DNA of 64,000 bases, from NCBI RefSeq assembly GCF_000179615.1, contig NZ_AEDD01000005.1, forward strand, positions 225,928 to 289,927, read 5' to 3'. A program made the translations under genes and the position numbers. Positions 11,317 through 20,895 of the stretch are shown here, piece after piece. The DNA comes from Paenibacillus curdlanolyticus YK9 (GTDB lineage: Bacteria; Bacillota; Bacilli; Paenibacillales; Paenibacillaceae). The notes below the pieces were generated by a model. The model saw nothing but the letters and a program-made list of their open reading frames with translations, was not told the origin of the DNA and did no database searches. Positions within the stretch are counted from its first letter, which is position 1. Each line of letters starts with the position of its first letter.

Positions 11317-11951
11317 GAAAAATCGTCGCATCGGGGAAAACGATAGAAGAAGCTGTGCGTAACGGATTATTACAACTGCAAACGACTGAAGATCGCGTCC
11401 GAACGGTCGTGCTGGAGCAGCCTTCCAAGGGGCTCTTCGGCTTGATCGGTGTGAAGGAAGCTAAGGTTGAGCTGGAAGAGCTGCCTGACGCTTCGGATCA
11501 GGCAGAGCGGTTCATCCGCGAAGTTGCGAGTGCGATGGGACTGGAAGTTTCGGTATCACGGTCACAGACAAGGGAAGGGCTTCTACTTGTTGTTCAAGGA
11601 GAAGGCGAGCTTGGTCAGATGATTGGACGCCGAGGACAGACGCTCGATGCACTGCAATATTTGACCACAATCGTGGCCAACCGTTATAGCGACAAGCCGA
11701 TTCGAATCGTACTTGATGCGGAGAATTTTCGAGATCGCAGGCGGAAGACATTAGAGGAGTTATCCGATCGGTTAGCCGGCCGTGTCGTGAAGACACGGAA
11801 GGAAGTCGTGCTGGAGCCCATGTCATCGCAAGAACGCAAAATTATTCATTCGCAGCTGCAGCACCACCCTGATGTCCGAACGTTCAGCCAAGGGGATGAA
11901 CCAAATCGCCGTGTTGTCATCGCAATCCAAGACAGGAATGTGAAGGGGTAA
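11313..11951 (+). CDS. jag: RNA-binding protein Jag (KhpB)
   Basis: Jag/KhpB is an RNA-binding protein paired with SpoIIIJ and linked to cell-envelope and division control. The 212-aa protein has a Jag-N domain (MRKIVASGKTIEEAVRNGL, with GLFGLIGVKEAKVEL), a KH domain with MIGRRGQTLDALQYL near residues 105-120, and an R3H domain containing the Arg-x3-His pattern around REVVLEPMSS...ERKIIHSQL. It overlaps yidC by 4 nt and is followed by a terminator, so the unit is probably yidC-jag. Identity is firm. Confidence 0.94.
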   Translation: MRKIVASGKTIEEAVRNGLLQLQTTEDRVRTVVLEQPSKGLFGLIGVKEAKVELEELPDASDQAERFIREVASAMGLEVSVSRSQTREGLLLVVQGEGELGQMIGRRGQTLDALQYLTTIVANRYSDKPIRIVLDAENFRDRRRKTLEELSDRLAGRVVKTRKEVVLEPMSSQERKIIHSQLQHHPDVRTFSQGDEPNRRVVIAIQDRNVKG

Positions 11952-12003
11952 TTCGGCGAATAATGAGGATATCGGGCGTGCAATTAACGTAGCGCATTAT
12001 TCG

Positions 12004-12037
12004 CAGCAATGGCTCATAGCGGTCATTGCTGTTTTTT
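12004..12037 (+). terminator. Terminator after jag
   Basis: CAGCAATG/CATTGCTG hairpin (12004-12011, 12024-12031) followed by six T, 52 nt after the jag stop and before the mnmE start. Confidence 0.8.
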
Positions 12038-12055
12038 ATGAGGAGCGTTTCATTT

Positions 12056-13441
12056 ATGAATATGACTCACGATACGATAGCGGCGATTGCCACGGCAGTC
12101 GGCGAAGGAAGTATTGCTATCATCCGCGTTAGCGGGCCAGATGCGATTGAACGCACTGCTGATGTTTTCCGATCCAAAGAAGACTTTCGATCGGCGGAGT
12201 CCCATACTGTGCATTACGGGCATATCGTTGATCCGCTGACAAACCAGCGTGTGGAGGAAGTGCTCGTTACGGTAATGAGAGGGCCGCGCTCCTTCACGGG
12301 AGAAGACGTTGTAGAGATCGGTACGCATGGCGGAGTTATTGCGGCCAAAAACGTGCTTCAGCTCGTATTGAAACAGCCCGGCATACGGGTGGCAGAGCCG
12401 GGCGAATTTACAAAACGCGCATTTCTTAACGGGCGAATTGATTTGACGCAAGCTGAAGCGGTGATGGATCTTATTCGTTCCAAATCAGATCGCGCGTTCC
12501 AAGTGGCGATGAAGCAATCGGAAGGCTCACTGTCCAAGCGAATCGCAGACTTAAGACAAACGATCATTGAGGTAATTGCGCATGTTGAGGTTAACATTGA
12601 TTATCCGGAACATGATGTAGAGGAACTAACAAGTGCGTTCATACGCGAGCATTGCGGAGTGGCGTTAGAGGGCGTTAAGCGTTTGCTGAAGACGGCATCA
12701 GAGGGCAAAATATTGCGCGAGGGTATTGTGACCGCGATAGTAGGAAGACCGAACGTAGGCAAGTCGTCATTGCTTAATGCGCTTACGCAATCGAATAAAG
12801 CGATTGTTACCGATATACCGGGAACAACCCGGGATGTAATTGAGGAATTCGTTACGGTTAATGGCATCCCCCTGCGACTGCTTGATACGGCAGGCATACG
12901 CGAAACTGCCGATGTCGTAGAACGTATTGGCGTGGAACGTTCTAATTCAGCTTTGGAAGAAGCGGATTTGATTCTATATGTGTTAAATCGAAATGAGAAG
13001 CTGCATGACGATGACCGTCAATTGATGGAGAAGCTAGCTGGCCGCCAGGTTGTCGTTATTTTTAATAAAACGGATCTTCCACAGCAGTTGGAAACAGCCG
13101 AGGTTGAGCAAGTGTTTCCTGCCGAGCGGATTGTACCGATGTCGGTACTTGGAGAAGAAGGAATCGATCGACTTGAAGAGGTGATCAGCGAGCTGTTCTT
13201 CGAAGGTCGAATCGAATCGAATGATCTGACCTATGTAACGAATGTTCGTCATATTTCGCTGCTTGAGCGGGCAAAGCAGTCGTTGCTCGATGCGATCGAG
13301 GCGACTGAAATCGGTGTTCCGATTGATATCGTGCAGATCGATATTCAACAGGCGTGGGAGCTGCTTGGTGAAGTGATAGGGGATTCGGCAGGCGAATCGC
13401 TGCTGGATCAGATTTTCTCGCAGTTTTGCTTAGGGAAGTAA
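12056..13441 (+). CDS. mnmE: tRNA modification GTPase MnmE
   Basis: MnmE works with MnmG to install the 5-carboxymethylaminomethyl group (cmnm5) on wobble uridine of certain tRNAs. From ATG 12056 (MNMTHDTIAAIAT), chosen for the gaggagc site upstream, the protein is 461 aa. It has the N-terminal tetrahydrofolate-binding domain (GPRSFTGEDVVEI), a helical domain split by the G domain with G1 GRPNVGKSSLLNAL near residue 230, DTAGIRE and NKTD, and the invariant C-terminal Cys motif in FCLGK. It lies upstream of its partner mnmG. Confidence 0.97.
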   Translation: MNMTHDTIAAIATAVGEGSIAIIRVSGPDAIERTADVFRSKEDFRSAESHTVHYGHIVDPLTNQRVEEVLVTVMRGPRSFTGEDVVEIGTHGGVIAAKNVLQLVLKQPGIRVAEPGEFTKRAFLNGRIDLTQAEAVMDLIRSKSDRAFQVAMKQSEGSLSKRIADLRQTIIEVIAHVEVNIDYPEHDVEELTSAFIREHCGVALEGVKRLLKTASEGKILREGIVTAIVGRPNVGKSSLLNALTQSNKAIVTDIPGTTRDVIEEFVTVNGIPLRLLDTAGIRETADVVERIGVERSNSALEEADLILYVLNRNEKLHDDDRQLMEKLAGRQVVVIFNKTDLPQQLETAEVEQVFPAERIVPMSVLGEEGIDRLEEVISELFFEGRIESNDLTYVTNVRHISLLERAKQSLLDAIEATEIGVPIDIVQIDIQQAWELLGEVIGDSAGESLLDQIFSQFCLGK

Positions 13442-13544
13442 GGAAGCTAGTCAGCTAACATTGAAGTTACACTTGATGATAGATGGATGTTCATTTTAAA
13501 ACGGATTTGCAATTCGTTTAGGTGCATAAAGGAGGTTTTCAACA

Positions 13545-15443
13545 ATGGGATATGTCGGAGGAAGCTATGACGTTATCGTCGTAGGAGCGGGACATGCAGG
13601 AAGCGAAGCGGCATTGGCGGCAGCCCGAATGGGATGCGAAACGCTGCTGCTGACGATTAACTTGGATATGGTTGCGTTTATGCCGTGTAATCCGTCGATC
13701 GGCGGTCCGGCTAAAGGGCACGTTGTAAGAGAAATTGATGCGCTCGGCGGGGAAATGGGCCGCAATATCGATAAAACGTTTATTCAAATGCGGATGCTGA
13801 ATACGGGCAAAGGCCCTGCCGTTCATGCGCTTCGCGCACAAGCGGATAAATTCGATTATCAGCATATGATGAAGAAAACAATTGAGGAAACGGATCATCT
13901 TACGCTTCGCCAGGGCATGGTGGATGAGCTGATCGTAGAGGATGGCCATTGCGTAGGCGTGATCACGAAGACGGGAGCGGAATATCGCGCCAAAGCTGTC
14001 GTTATCACAACAGGTACTTATATGCGCGGTAAAGTGATTATGGGCGAGCTGATGTATGAGAGTGGACCGAATAATCAGCAGCCTTCTATCAAGCTGTCGC
14101 AATGCTTGAAGGACCTTGGTTTTCAACTCGCTCGATTTAAGACGGGAACACCGCCGCGGGTCCATGGCGATACGATTGATTTCAGCAAAACGGAGATTCA
14201 ACCGGGCGACGAGAAGCCGAAGTTTTTCTCCTATGAAACAGAGAGCTCCAATAATGAACAACTGCCTTGCTGGTTGACTTATACATCTGAAACGACGCAT
14301 CAAATTATTAATGATAATTTGCATCGGGCACCGATGTTTTCTGGTGCAATAGAAGGAACGGGACCACGGTATTGCCCTTCTATCGAAGATAAGATTGTTC
14401 GATTCGCCGATAAGCCGAAGCATCAAATTTTCCTAGAGCCAGAGGGGAAAAACACGTCGGAGTATTACGTTCAAGGGCTTTCGACGAGTATGCCGGAGGA
14501 CGTGCAACTGGGCATTCTGCGTTCGATTCCTGGGCTTGAGAATGTCGAAATGATGCGGACCGGCTATGCAATCGAATATGACGCCGTTGTTCCTACGCAA
14601 TTGTGGCCATCGCTGGAGACGAAACTAATCGAAGGTTTGTTTACTGCCGGTCAAATTAACGGTACATCGGGCTATGAAGAAGCGGGAGGCCAAGGCATCG
14701 TAGCCGGCATTAATGCTGCTCGCAAAGCGCAAGGCAAAGAGCCTGTTATTATCGAACGTTCGCAAGGCTACATCGGTGTTATGATTGATGACCTTGTGAC
14801 CAAAGGCACGAGTGAGCCATACCGTTTGTTGACCTCACGTGCAGAATACCGATTGCTGCTTCGCCACGATAACGCGGATCTTCGCCTCACGCCGCTTGGA
14901 TATGAAATCGGATTGATAACGCAAGAGCGTTATGACCGTTATTTGAACAAGAAAGAGTTAGTGGAACAAGAGATCGAGCGTCTGAAAACGACGAAAATCC
15001 GGATGGAGGAATCGGTACAAGCGTTGTTGGCTGAGATCGGATCGGCTCCATTGACTGGCGGCTGTTCAGCGCTCTCGCTGCTTCTTCGTCCAGAGGTTAC
15101 GTATGCGCACATTGAGAAGCTCGTTCCCGCGCCTTATGAATTGACCGAGGAAATGAAGGAGCAGGCTGAAATTCAAGTGAAGTACAGTGGGTACATCGAG
15201 AAACAGCTGCACCAAGTTGAGCGAATGGGCAAAATGGAGAAAAAACGGATTCCAGATGATATCGACTATTTTGATGTCCATGGTCTGGCAAACGAAGCAA
15301 AAACGAATTTGTCGCAAATTCGCCCGCTTTCGATCGGGCAAGCCTCCCGTATTGCAGGCGTTACGCCTGCAGACATCTCGATTCTCCTCGTATACCTCGA
15401 GCATTATAATCGTGTGACGGCTGCTCGCGCAGCAAGGGGGTAG
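13545..15443 (+). CDS. mnmG: tRNA uridine-5-carboxymethylaminomethyl(34) synthesis enzyme MnmG
   Basis: FAD-dependent partner of MnmE in wobble-uridine modification, also called GidA. The 632-aa protein starts [21 protein letters not shown] with the FAD-binding GxGxxG motif; further signatures are [22 protein letters not shown] and, in the second half, [14 protein letters not shown] and [14 protein letters not shown]-type sequence (here [15 protein letters not shown]). The start has a strong aaaggaggt site. Only 9 nt separate its stop from rsmG, so mnmE-mnmG-rsmG is probably one transcript. Confidence 0.97.
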   Translation: MGYVGGSYDVIVVGAGHAGSEAALAAARMGCETLLLTINLDMVAFMPCNPSIGGPAKGHVVREIDALGGEMGRNIDKTFIQMRMLNTGKGPAVHALRAQADKFDYQHMMKKTIEETDHLTLRQGMVDELIVEDGHCVGVITKTGAEYRAKAVVITTGTYMRGKVIMGELMYESGPNNQQPSIKLSQCLKDLGFQLARFKTGTPPRVHGDTIDFSKTEIQPGDEKPKFFSYETESSNNEQLPCWLTYTSETTHQIINDNLHRAPMFSGAIEGTGPRYCPSIEDKIVRFADKPKHQIFLEPEGKNTSEYYVQGLSTSMPEDVQLGILRSIPGLENVEMMRTGYAIEYDAVVPTQLWPSLETKLIEGLFTAGQINGTSGYEEAGGQGIVAGINAARKAQGKEPVIIERSQGYIGVMIDDLVTKGTSEPYRLLTSRAEYRLLLRHDNADLRLTPLGYEIGLITQERYDRYLNKKELVEQEIERLKTTKIRMEESVQALLAEIGSAPLTGGCSALSLLLRPEVTYAHIEKLVPAPYELTEEMKEQAEIQVKYSGYIEKQLHQVERMGKMEKKRIPDDIDYFDVHGLANEAKTNLSQIRPLSIGQASRIAGVTPADISILLVYLEHYNRVTAARAARG

Positions 15444-15452
15444 CGGGCAAGA

Positions 15453-16175
15453 ATGGATAAGATACATGCGTGGTTCAATGGTGCGCTGGCCGAAAAGGGA
15501 ATTACATTGACGGCGGAGCAACTGGACCAGTTTGAAGCCTATTTTCGAATATTGGTCGAATGGAACGAGAAAATGAATTTGACCGGCATTACGGAAAGGG
15601 AAGCAGTCTATGAGAAACATTTTTATGATTCGGTTGCGCTATCCTTTTATGTCGATATGAAAAATGTACGGCATATTGCCGATATTGGTTCTGGGGCCGG
15701 TTTTCCGAGTCTGCCTATCAAAATCTGTTTCCCTCATCTGAAGATCACAATTGTTGATTCGTTAAACAAGCGGATTTCCTTCTTGCAGCACGTTGTTAAT
15801 GAATTAGGGCTATCTGATGTATCCTGCGTTCATGGACGCGCCGAGGATATCGCAAGACTGCCTGAGCATCGCGATCATTATGATCTGGTGACGGCTCGGG
15901 CGGTTGCGAAGCTCAATGTGCTCAATGAGTTTTGTCTCCCATTTGTGCGCAAGGGGGGAACCTTCGCTGCAATGAAGGGGGGCGACCCGACAGACGAAAT
16001 CCGTGAAGCTAGCACGAGTCTTCGGGAGCTTAAAGGGAAAACAGCGGGTACAGAAGCAATGCAGCTTCCATTTGAACAGTCTGAACGGCATATTGTTCTT
16101 ATTACGAAGACAGATTCCACGCCTAGGAAATACCCGCGAAAAGCGGGTACACCATTGAAACAGCCTATCCTATAG
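15453..16175 (+). CDS. rsmG: 16S rRNA (guanine527-N7)-methyltransferase RsmG
   Basis: RsmG (GidB) methylates N7 of G527 in 16S rRNA using S-adenosylmethionine; loss causes low-level streptomycin resistance. The 240-aa protein has the typical NLTGITEREAVYEKHFYDS segment near residue 45 and the SAM-binding DIGSGAGFPSLPIKI near residue 78. It then shows DSLNKRISFL and VTARAVAKL. It follows mnmG by 9 nt and precedes noc, the conserved order in Firmicutes. The C-terminal KYPRKAGTPLKQPI is also typical. Confidence 0.96.
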   Translation: MDKIHAWFNGALAEKGITLTAEQLDQFEAYFRILVEWNEKMNLTGITEREAVYEKHFYDSVALSFYVDMKNVRHIADIGSGAGFPSLPIKICFPHLKITIVDSLNKRISFLQHVVNELGLSDVSCVHGRAEDIARLPEHRDHYDLVTARAVAKLNVLNEFCLPFVRKGGTFAAMKGGDPTDEIREASTSLRELKGKTAGTEAMQLPFEQSERHIVLITKTDSTPRKYPRKAGTPLKQPIL

Positions 16176-16186
16176 CTTATATTCAA

Positions 16187-16220
16187 TGCCGAGAATGTTT
16201 CACGTGAAACATTCTCGGCA
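16187..16220. promoter_or_regulatory. parS centromere site in a 34-bp palindrome
   Basis: The perfect 16-bp parS sequence TGTTTCACGTGAAACA occupies 16196-16211, where ParB (Spo0J) loads and spreads. It is embedded in a longer perfect palindrome: TGCCGAGAA on the left (16187-16195) matches TTCTCGGCA on the right (16212-16220). The site lies between rsmG and noc. There is no T-run, so it is not an evident terminator, though the RNA would form a long hairpin. Confidence 0.93.
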
Positions 16221-16433
16221 AACTTATTTGTGCCGATAGTCAATTCAAGCAGGAAATGTGGGCAGTCGTAGCGAATTTAAGTAAAGCAAGCATGTATTCG
16301 GATGGATACTCGGTACGATTGTTTCAAAGTACAAGCTAGTGCATGACTGACTGTACGCAGCTTGTATTTCTTCGGAATGTTCATTTCTTTTGAACGGACA
16401 TCGGCATATTAGAATCGGGTGGTAGTTGACGTT

Positions 16434-17258
16434 ATGAAAGAACAGTTTTCACGGTTGTTCGGTCTAACCGATCAACGAAACAATGCGGAATCGGATGAAG
16501 TGAAGCAAATTCCGATTAGTGAGATCGATACGAGTCCCTATCAGCCGCGTACAGTGTTTGATGATGAACGAATTGATGAACTATGCCAAACGATTAAGAC
16601 GCACGGGGTTATCCAACCAATCGTGGTACGTCTTCGTAATGGACGGTATGAGATCATTGCGGGTGAACGGCGCTGGCGAGCTGTAACGAAGCTCGGACTT
16701 GAGCGTATTCCTGCAATCGTACGCGAGTTCAATGATTCACAAGCGGCATCGATCGCGCTAATTGAGAACCTTCAGCGGGAAGGGCTTACTGCATTAGAGG
16801 AAGCGGTAGCTTACCAGAAGCTGATTGATCTTCATCAACTAACGCAAGAGAGCTTGGCGCAGCGGTTAGGCAAGAGCCAATCCACCATTGCGAACAAGAT
16901 TCGCCTGCTTGGATTGAGCAGTCCGGTTAAGGACGCGCTAATGGCTCGTAAGATTACGGAACGTCATGCAAGAGCACTGTTGTCGTTGGACACGGAAGAG
17001 CTGCAAGAAAAGGTGTTAGGCGACATTGTTTCCAAAGAACTGAACGTGAAACAAACCGAGGCTCGCGTCGCATTTTATAAAGAAGCAACGAAGGCGAAGA
17101 AGGCAAGAAGAGTTTCGTTCACGAAGGACGTTCGTCTCGCTTTGAACACGATTCGCCAATCCATCGAGATGGTAACGACATCAGGACTGAAGATTGATAC
17201 GAAGGAAAATGATCACGATGATCATTATGAAATCGTCATTCATATACCTAAACGTTAA
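16434..17258 (+). CDS. noc: Nucleoid occlusion protein Noc
   Basis: Noc is a ParB paralogue that prevents Z-ring assembly over the nucleoid by binding NBS sites and membrane. From ATG 16434 the 274-aa protein begins [10 protein letters not shown], like the amphipathic N-terminal membrane-targeting helix of B. subtilis Noc. It continues with the ParB N-domain ([37 protein letters not shown]) and the helix-turn-helix [23 protein letters not shown] at 16419 is an alternative start. It precedes soj and parB, as expected. No canonical NBS was noticed in the window. Confidence 0.93.
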   Translation: MKEQFSRLFGLTDQRNNAESDEVKQIPISEIDTSPYQPRTVFDDERIDELCQTIKTHGVIQPIVVRLRNGRYEIIAGERRWRAVTKLGLERIPAIVREFNDSQAASIALIENLQREGLTALEEAVAYQKLIDLHQLTQESLAQRLGKSQSTIANKIRLLGLSSPVKDALMARKITERHARALLSLDTEELQEKVLGDIVSKELNVKQTEARVAFYKEATKAKKARRVSFTKDVRLALNTIRQSIEMVTTSGLKIDTKENDHDDHYEIVIHIPKR

Positions 17259-17335
17259 ATCGTTTGATTGGATTACGGTCCTAAGCGGTTAAGTAAGAGT
17301 AGTTATTTTATGTTTTAATGACGTAATGCCTGGCG

Positions 17336-17359
17336 AAAGCGGCCGTCTAGCCGCTTTTT
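17336..17359 (+). terminator. Terminator after noc
   Basis: AAGCGGC/GCCGCTT stem (17337-17343, 17350-17356) with trailing T residues, between noc and soj. Confidence 0.75.
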
Positions 17360-17406
17360 CTGGTTTCTAGACAAAAAGTTTGTATACACACAAGAGGTGA
17401 ACCGGA

Positions 17407-18180
17407 TTGGCTAAGATTATTGCCATCACAAATCAGAAGGGCGGTGTCGGAAAAACGACAACGTCCGTAAATCTAGGCGCTTGCCTTGCCTCTTTAGGCA
17501 AACGAGTGCTGTTGGTTGATATCGATCCGCAGGGTAATACGACGAGCGGGATTGGCATTAATAAAGCGGATGTTGAGAATTGTATCTATGACATTCTTAT
17601 TAATGATGTACATCCCCGGGATGCGATCGTACCAACCAACATTCCAGGTCTCAATGTTATCCCAGCAACGATTCAACTAGCAGGCGCTGAAATTGAAATG
17701 GTTTCAACGATATCGCGAGAGGTCCGTCTCAAAAAGGCTTTACATTTAGTTAAACAGGATTATGATTACATCCTCATTGACTGCCCACCTTCGTTAGGGC
17801 TTCTGACCATCAATTCCCTTACGGCATCTGATTCGGTCCTTATTCCAATTCAATGTGAATATTATGCGCTAGAAGGATTAAGCCAGTTGCTCAACACAGT
17901 ACGGCTAGTCCAGAAGCATTTGAATACAACGTTGCAAATTGAAGGTGTACTGCTGACGATGTTCGACGCACGTACGAACCTCGGCATTCAAGTCATTGAA
18001 GAAGTGAAAAAGTACTTCCAGCAGAAGGTGTATCAGACGATCATTCCTCGTAATGTTCGTCTTAGCGAGGCCCCTTCCCACGGACAGGCTATCATCACAT
18101 ACGATCCACGCTCGAAGGGTGCAGAAGTGTATCTTGAGCTGGCGAAGGAAGTGATTACGTATGAGCAAGCGGCTAGGTAG
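17407..18180 (+). CDS. soj: Chromosome partitioning ATPase ParA/Soj
   Basis: Soj is the ParA-type ATPase that acts with ParB at parS and regulates DnaA near the origin. The 257-aa protein has the deviant Walker A KGGVGKTTTSVNLG near residues 11-24, VLLVDIDPQGN, and the ILIDCPPSLG switch region. The start is TTG at 17407, with agaggtga upstream, so the deposited start may vary between annotations. Its last 20 nt overlap the beginning of parB, showing translational coupling. Confidence 0.96.
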   Translation: MAKIIAITNQKGGVGKTTTSVNLGACLASLGKRVLLVDIDPQGNTTSGIGINKADVENCIYDILINDVHPRDAIVPTNIPGLNVIPATIQLAGAEIEMVSTISREVRLKKALHLVKQDYDYILIDCPPSLGLLTINSLTASDSVLIPIQCEYYALEGLSQLLNTVRLVQKHLNTTLQIEGVLLTMFDARTNLGIQVIEEVKKYFQQKVYQTIIPRNVRLSEAPSHGQAIITYDPRSKGAEVYLELAKEVITYEQAAR

Positions 18181-19009
18181 AGGGTTAGACGCCCTTATTC
18201 CATCCCTGTCGGTTAAGGATGACGACAAGGTAATTGAAATCGCGTTAGGTCAGCTTCGTCCCAATCCATATCAGCCTCGTAAAACGTTTGATGAGGAATC
18301 GATTAGAGAGCTAGCCGAATCCATCAAACAGCATGGCGTCATCCAGCCGATTATCGTTCGAACGGTGCTGAAAGGGTATGAAATCATTGCAGGCGAACGG
18401 CGTTACCGCGCATCGCAACTATGCGGGAATACAACGATTCCTGCGGTTGTACGGACGTTCACAGATCAGCAGGTTATGGAGATTGCGCTGATTGAAAATC
18501 TGCAGCGTGAAGATTTGAATGCAATCGAGACGGCTATTGCGTATCAAGCGCTCGTCGACAAGTTCCAATTGACGCAAGAGGAGCTGTCGATGAAAGTAGG
18601 TAAGTCGAGATCGCATATTGCAAACTTTTTGCGGTTGCTGACATTGCCAGCGGAAATTAAGGATAATGTTTCACGTGGAACATTGTCGATGGGCCATGCG
18701 AGAGCGTTGGTCGGAATTAAGGAAGTAAAGGAACAGCAGGAACTGGCGCGGTTAACGATTGAACAAGAGTGGAGTGTCCGGGAATTAGAGGCAGTCATTC
18801 AGAAACAGTCGGAGAAGCAGCCAGAGAAAGCTAAAGTAAAAGCGAAGAAACGTGACCCTTATTTGGAAAGCATAGAAGAGACGCTGCGTGAACAATTTAA
18901 AACAACGGTTCGCGTCAAGCAGCAGAAGGATAAGGGACGAATTGAATTAATGTATTACAATAAGCAGGATCTTGAGCGTTTGTTAGAAATTTTGCAGCAA
19001 ATGGCTTAA
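18161..19009 (+). CDS. parB: Chromosome partitioning protein ParB/Spo0J
   Basis: ParB binds parS, uses CTP to clamp and slide on DNA, and loads SMC. The 282-aa protein has MSKRLGRGLDALIPS at the N-terminus (arginine-containing finger that stimulates ParA), the ParB CTPase domain with PYQPRKTFDEESI, GERRYRAS and NLQREDLNAIE, the helix-turn-helix LSMKVGKSRSHIANFLRLL, and a C-terminal dimer domain. It overlaps soj by 20 nt. A near-perfect parS site lies inside the gene at 18667-18682, as known for spo0J of B. subtilis. Confidence 0.97.
   Translation: MSKRLGRGLDALIPSLSVKDDDKVIEIALGQLRPNPYQPRKTFDEESIRELAESIKQHGVIQPIIVRTVLKGYEIIAGERRYRASQLCGNTTIPAVVRTFTDQQVMEIALIENLQREDLNAIETAIAYQALVDKFQLTQEELSMKVGKSRSHIANFLRLLTLPAEIKDNVSRGTLSMGHARALVGIKEVKEQQELARLTIEQEWSVRELEAVIQKQSEKQPEKAKVKAKKRDPYLESIEETLREQFKTTVRVKQQKDKGRIELMYYNKQDLERLLEILQQMA
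18667..18682. promoter_or_regulatory. Intragenic parS-like site in parB
   Basis: TGTTTCACGTGGAACA differs from the parS consensus at one position (G for A in the right arm). It encodes part of parB, and a parS in the same gene is known in B. subtilis. Confidence 0.85.
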
Positions 19010-19166
19010 ATCCAAGATGTCCATCATATCATTCCTATAGCGCACGATAATCGCGATAGCATGCCGGAGGTTGTTATGTTCTTCATGAACGTATACACTG
19101 AGGTATGCTATTGTTGGCGTTAATGGACGTAAGCAAGAGATGGGAGTCGGAAGGGAAGGAAGAGGA

Positions 19167-20336
19167 TTGGAGCAAAATCGAGTTATTTATCTGGACCACG
19201 CGGCGACGTCATGGCCTAAGCCAGAAGCTGTAGTGAAAGCTGTATATGATGCGATGCTAAATGATACAGCTAATCCGGGCAGGGGGAGCCATGCGATGGC
19301 TGTTCGCTCCAGCCGTCACATTTTCCAAGCGCGTAAGCAGTTAGCAAAGCTATTTCGGATTAGTAATCCGAATGACATTGCTTTCTCGATGAATACGACA
19401 ACTGCGCTTAATCAAGCGATAAAAGGGTTTCTTCAGCCGGGAGACCATGTGATCTCAACGGCTGTGGAGCACAACTCGGTGAGGCGTCCGTTGGAGTACT
19501 TGAAGCAGGCGATTGGCATTCAGGTGACGTACATAGAGGCTGATGAGAAAGGGTTCATTACACCGCAGCAGGTTGAGCAAGCGATTATGCCCACTACACG
19601 ACTTGCCATCATCAACCATAGCTCGAACTTGCTTGGGACTATTGCGCCTGTCGCCGAGATCGGAGAAGTATGCAGACGCAGAGGCGTAAAGCTGCTTGTA
19701 GATGCTGCCCAGAGTGCGGGTATTTTGCCCATTGATGTAGAAGCGATGGGAATCGATATGATGGCGTTTCCTGGGCATAAGGGGCTGTTGGGCCCACAGG
19801 GCACAGGAGGCCTCTACATCCATCCTAACCTTGATCTTATCCCAATGCTGCATGGCGGAACAGGAAGCCAATCTGAGGCTCCTGAGCAGCCTAGCGTAAG
19901 GCCGGATCGATATGAGGCGGGAACGCCTAATACGCCAGGGCTTGCGGGGCTTGCGGCAGGTGTCAGCCACGTTCTGCATGAGACGGTTCAAACGATCCAT
20001 ACTAAGGAATGGCGCCAGACGCAAATGATGATGGAGGGGCTGCTCGGCATTCCGGGCATTCAAGTGCTTGGTCCGGAACTTGGACAGCCGCGTACAGGAA
20101 TCGTGTCATTCAATTTGGCGGGCGCCGACGCATCAGAGCTTTCGTTCATATTGGATCAGCATTATGGAATCGCGGTACGCGCGGGCTATCATTGCACCCC
20201 GCTGGCGCATGCTGCAGCAGGCACCATGGAAACCGGTGCGGTTCGTGCAAGTGTGGGATGCTTCACAACGGATGAGGAAGCCATGTCTATTGTTGAAGCA
20301 ATGAAAGAAATTAGTAAGCACTATTCGGATGTTTAA
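19167..20336 (+). CDS. Cysteine desulfurase family aminotransferase (class V)
   Basis: A PLP enzyme of the class V aminotransferase/cysteine desulfurase group, close in pattern to the TIGR01977 family. TTG 19167 is preferred because gaaggaagagg lies just upstream; it gives 389 aa (an ATG at 19140 is the alternative). Evidence: YLDHAATSWPKPEAV at the N-terminus, DAAQSAG, the PLP-lysine segment FPGHKGLLGPQGTGG, and HCTPLAH near the C-terminus where the sulfur-carrying cysteine region lies. A DUF3343 Se/S-carrier-like gene is 1.2 kb downstream, hinting at a sulfur- or selenium-transfer role. Substrate not determined. Confidence 0.85.
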   Translation: MEQNRVIYLDHAATSWPKPEAVVKAVYDAMLNDTANPGRGSHAMAVRSSRHIFQARKQLAKLFRISNPNDIAFSMNTTTALNQAIKGFLQPGDHVISTAVEHNSVRRPLEYLKQAIGIQVTYIEADEKGFITPQQVEQAIMPTTRLAIINHSSNLLGTIAPVAEIGEVCRRRGVKLLVDAAQSAGILPIDVEAMGIDMMAFPGHKGLLGPQGTGGLYIHPNLDLIPMLHGGTGSQSEAPEQPSVRPDRYEAGTPNTPGLAGLAAGVSHVLHETVQTIHTKEWRQTQMMMEGLLGIPGIQVLGPELGQPRTGIVSFNLAGADASELSFILDQHYGIAVRAGYHCTPLAHAAAGTMETGAVRASVGCFTTDEEAMSIVEAMKEISKHYSDV

Positions 20337-20406
20337 CCTGAAATAACGTGTAATGGTTGAGCTGCAATTGAAAATGGAATTGGAGTAACGGGGGAGCGAG
20401 TATTCA

Positions 20407-20895
20407 ATGAACGATGCATTGTCACCATTACAGATTGCTGTAGTCGCATTAGGCGCTGTCATTATTGTGCTTATTATTTGGATGACGGTTATTGGCGGAA
20501 GATTGAAGAAGTTGCGGAAACAATACGTAGCTGCGATGGATGGTATGGGCGTTACAAACTTAGAGGATATTTTGGGCGAGATGAAACGGCAGTTAAGCGA
20601 GCAGGAGCAGCAAATCGTCCAGCAGCATGAGGCGCATGAATTGCTGAAAAAGGCGTTAAGCGAATCGCGTGGAAAGGTTGCTGTACATCGCTACAATGCA
20701 TTTGCGGAGCAAGGCAGCGACTTAAGCTTTTCGTTAGCGATTGTGAACGATTCGCAGGATGGCATCGTATTAAGCGGTTTGCATAGCCGCGAGGATACGT
20801 ATGTTTACGCGAAGCCGCTTGATAAAGGGGACTCGCCATATCCATTAACGCCGGAAGAGAAGAAGGCAGTTACTCTGGCATTGCAGCAGGCCTAG
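20407..20895 (+). CDS. DUF4446 family protein with N-terminal membrane anchor
   Basis: A 162-aa protein with one N-terminal membrane segment (PLQIAVVALGAVIIVLIIWM, about residues 7-26) followed by a coiled-coil-like stretch rich in Glu/Gln (about residues 55-90). The C-terminal domain contains VHRYNAFAEQGSDLSFSLA and VLSGLHSREDTYVYAKPL. This C-terminal pattern is characteristic of DUF4446, common near the origin in Firmicutes. Function unknown. Its last 26 nt overlap the end of the convergent yyaC gene. Confidence 0.85.
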   Translation: MNDALSPLQIAVVALGAVIIVLIIWMTVIGGRLKKLRKQYVAAMDGMGVTNLEDILGEMKRQLSEQEQQIVQQHEAHELLKKALSESRGKVAVHRYNAFAEQGSDLSFSLAIVNDSQDGIVLSGLHSREDTYVYAKPLDKGDSPYPLTPEEKKAVTLALQQA

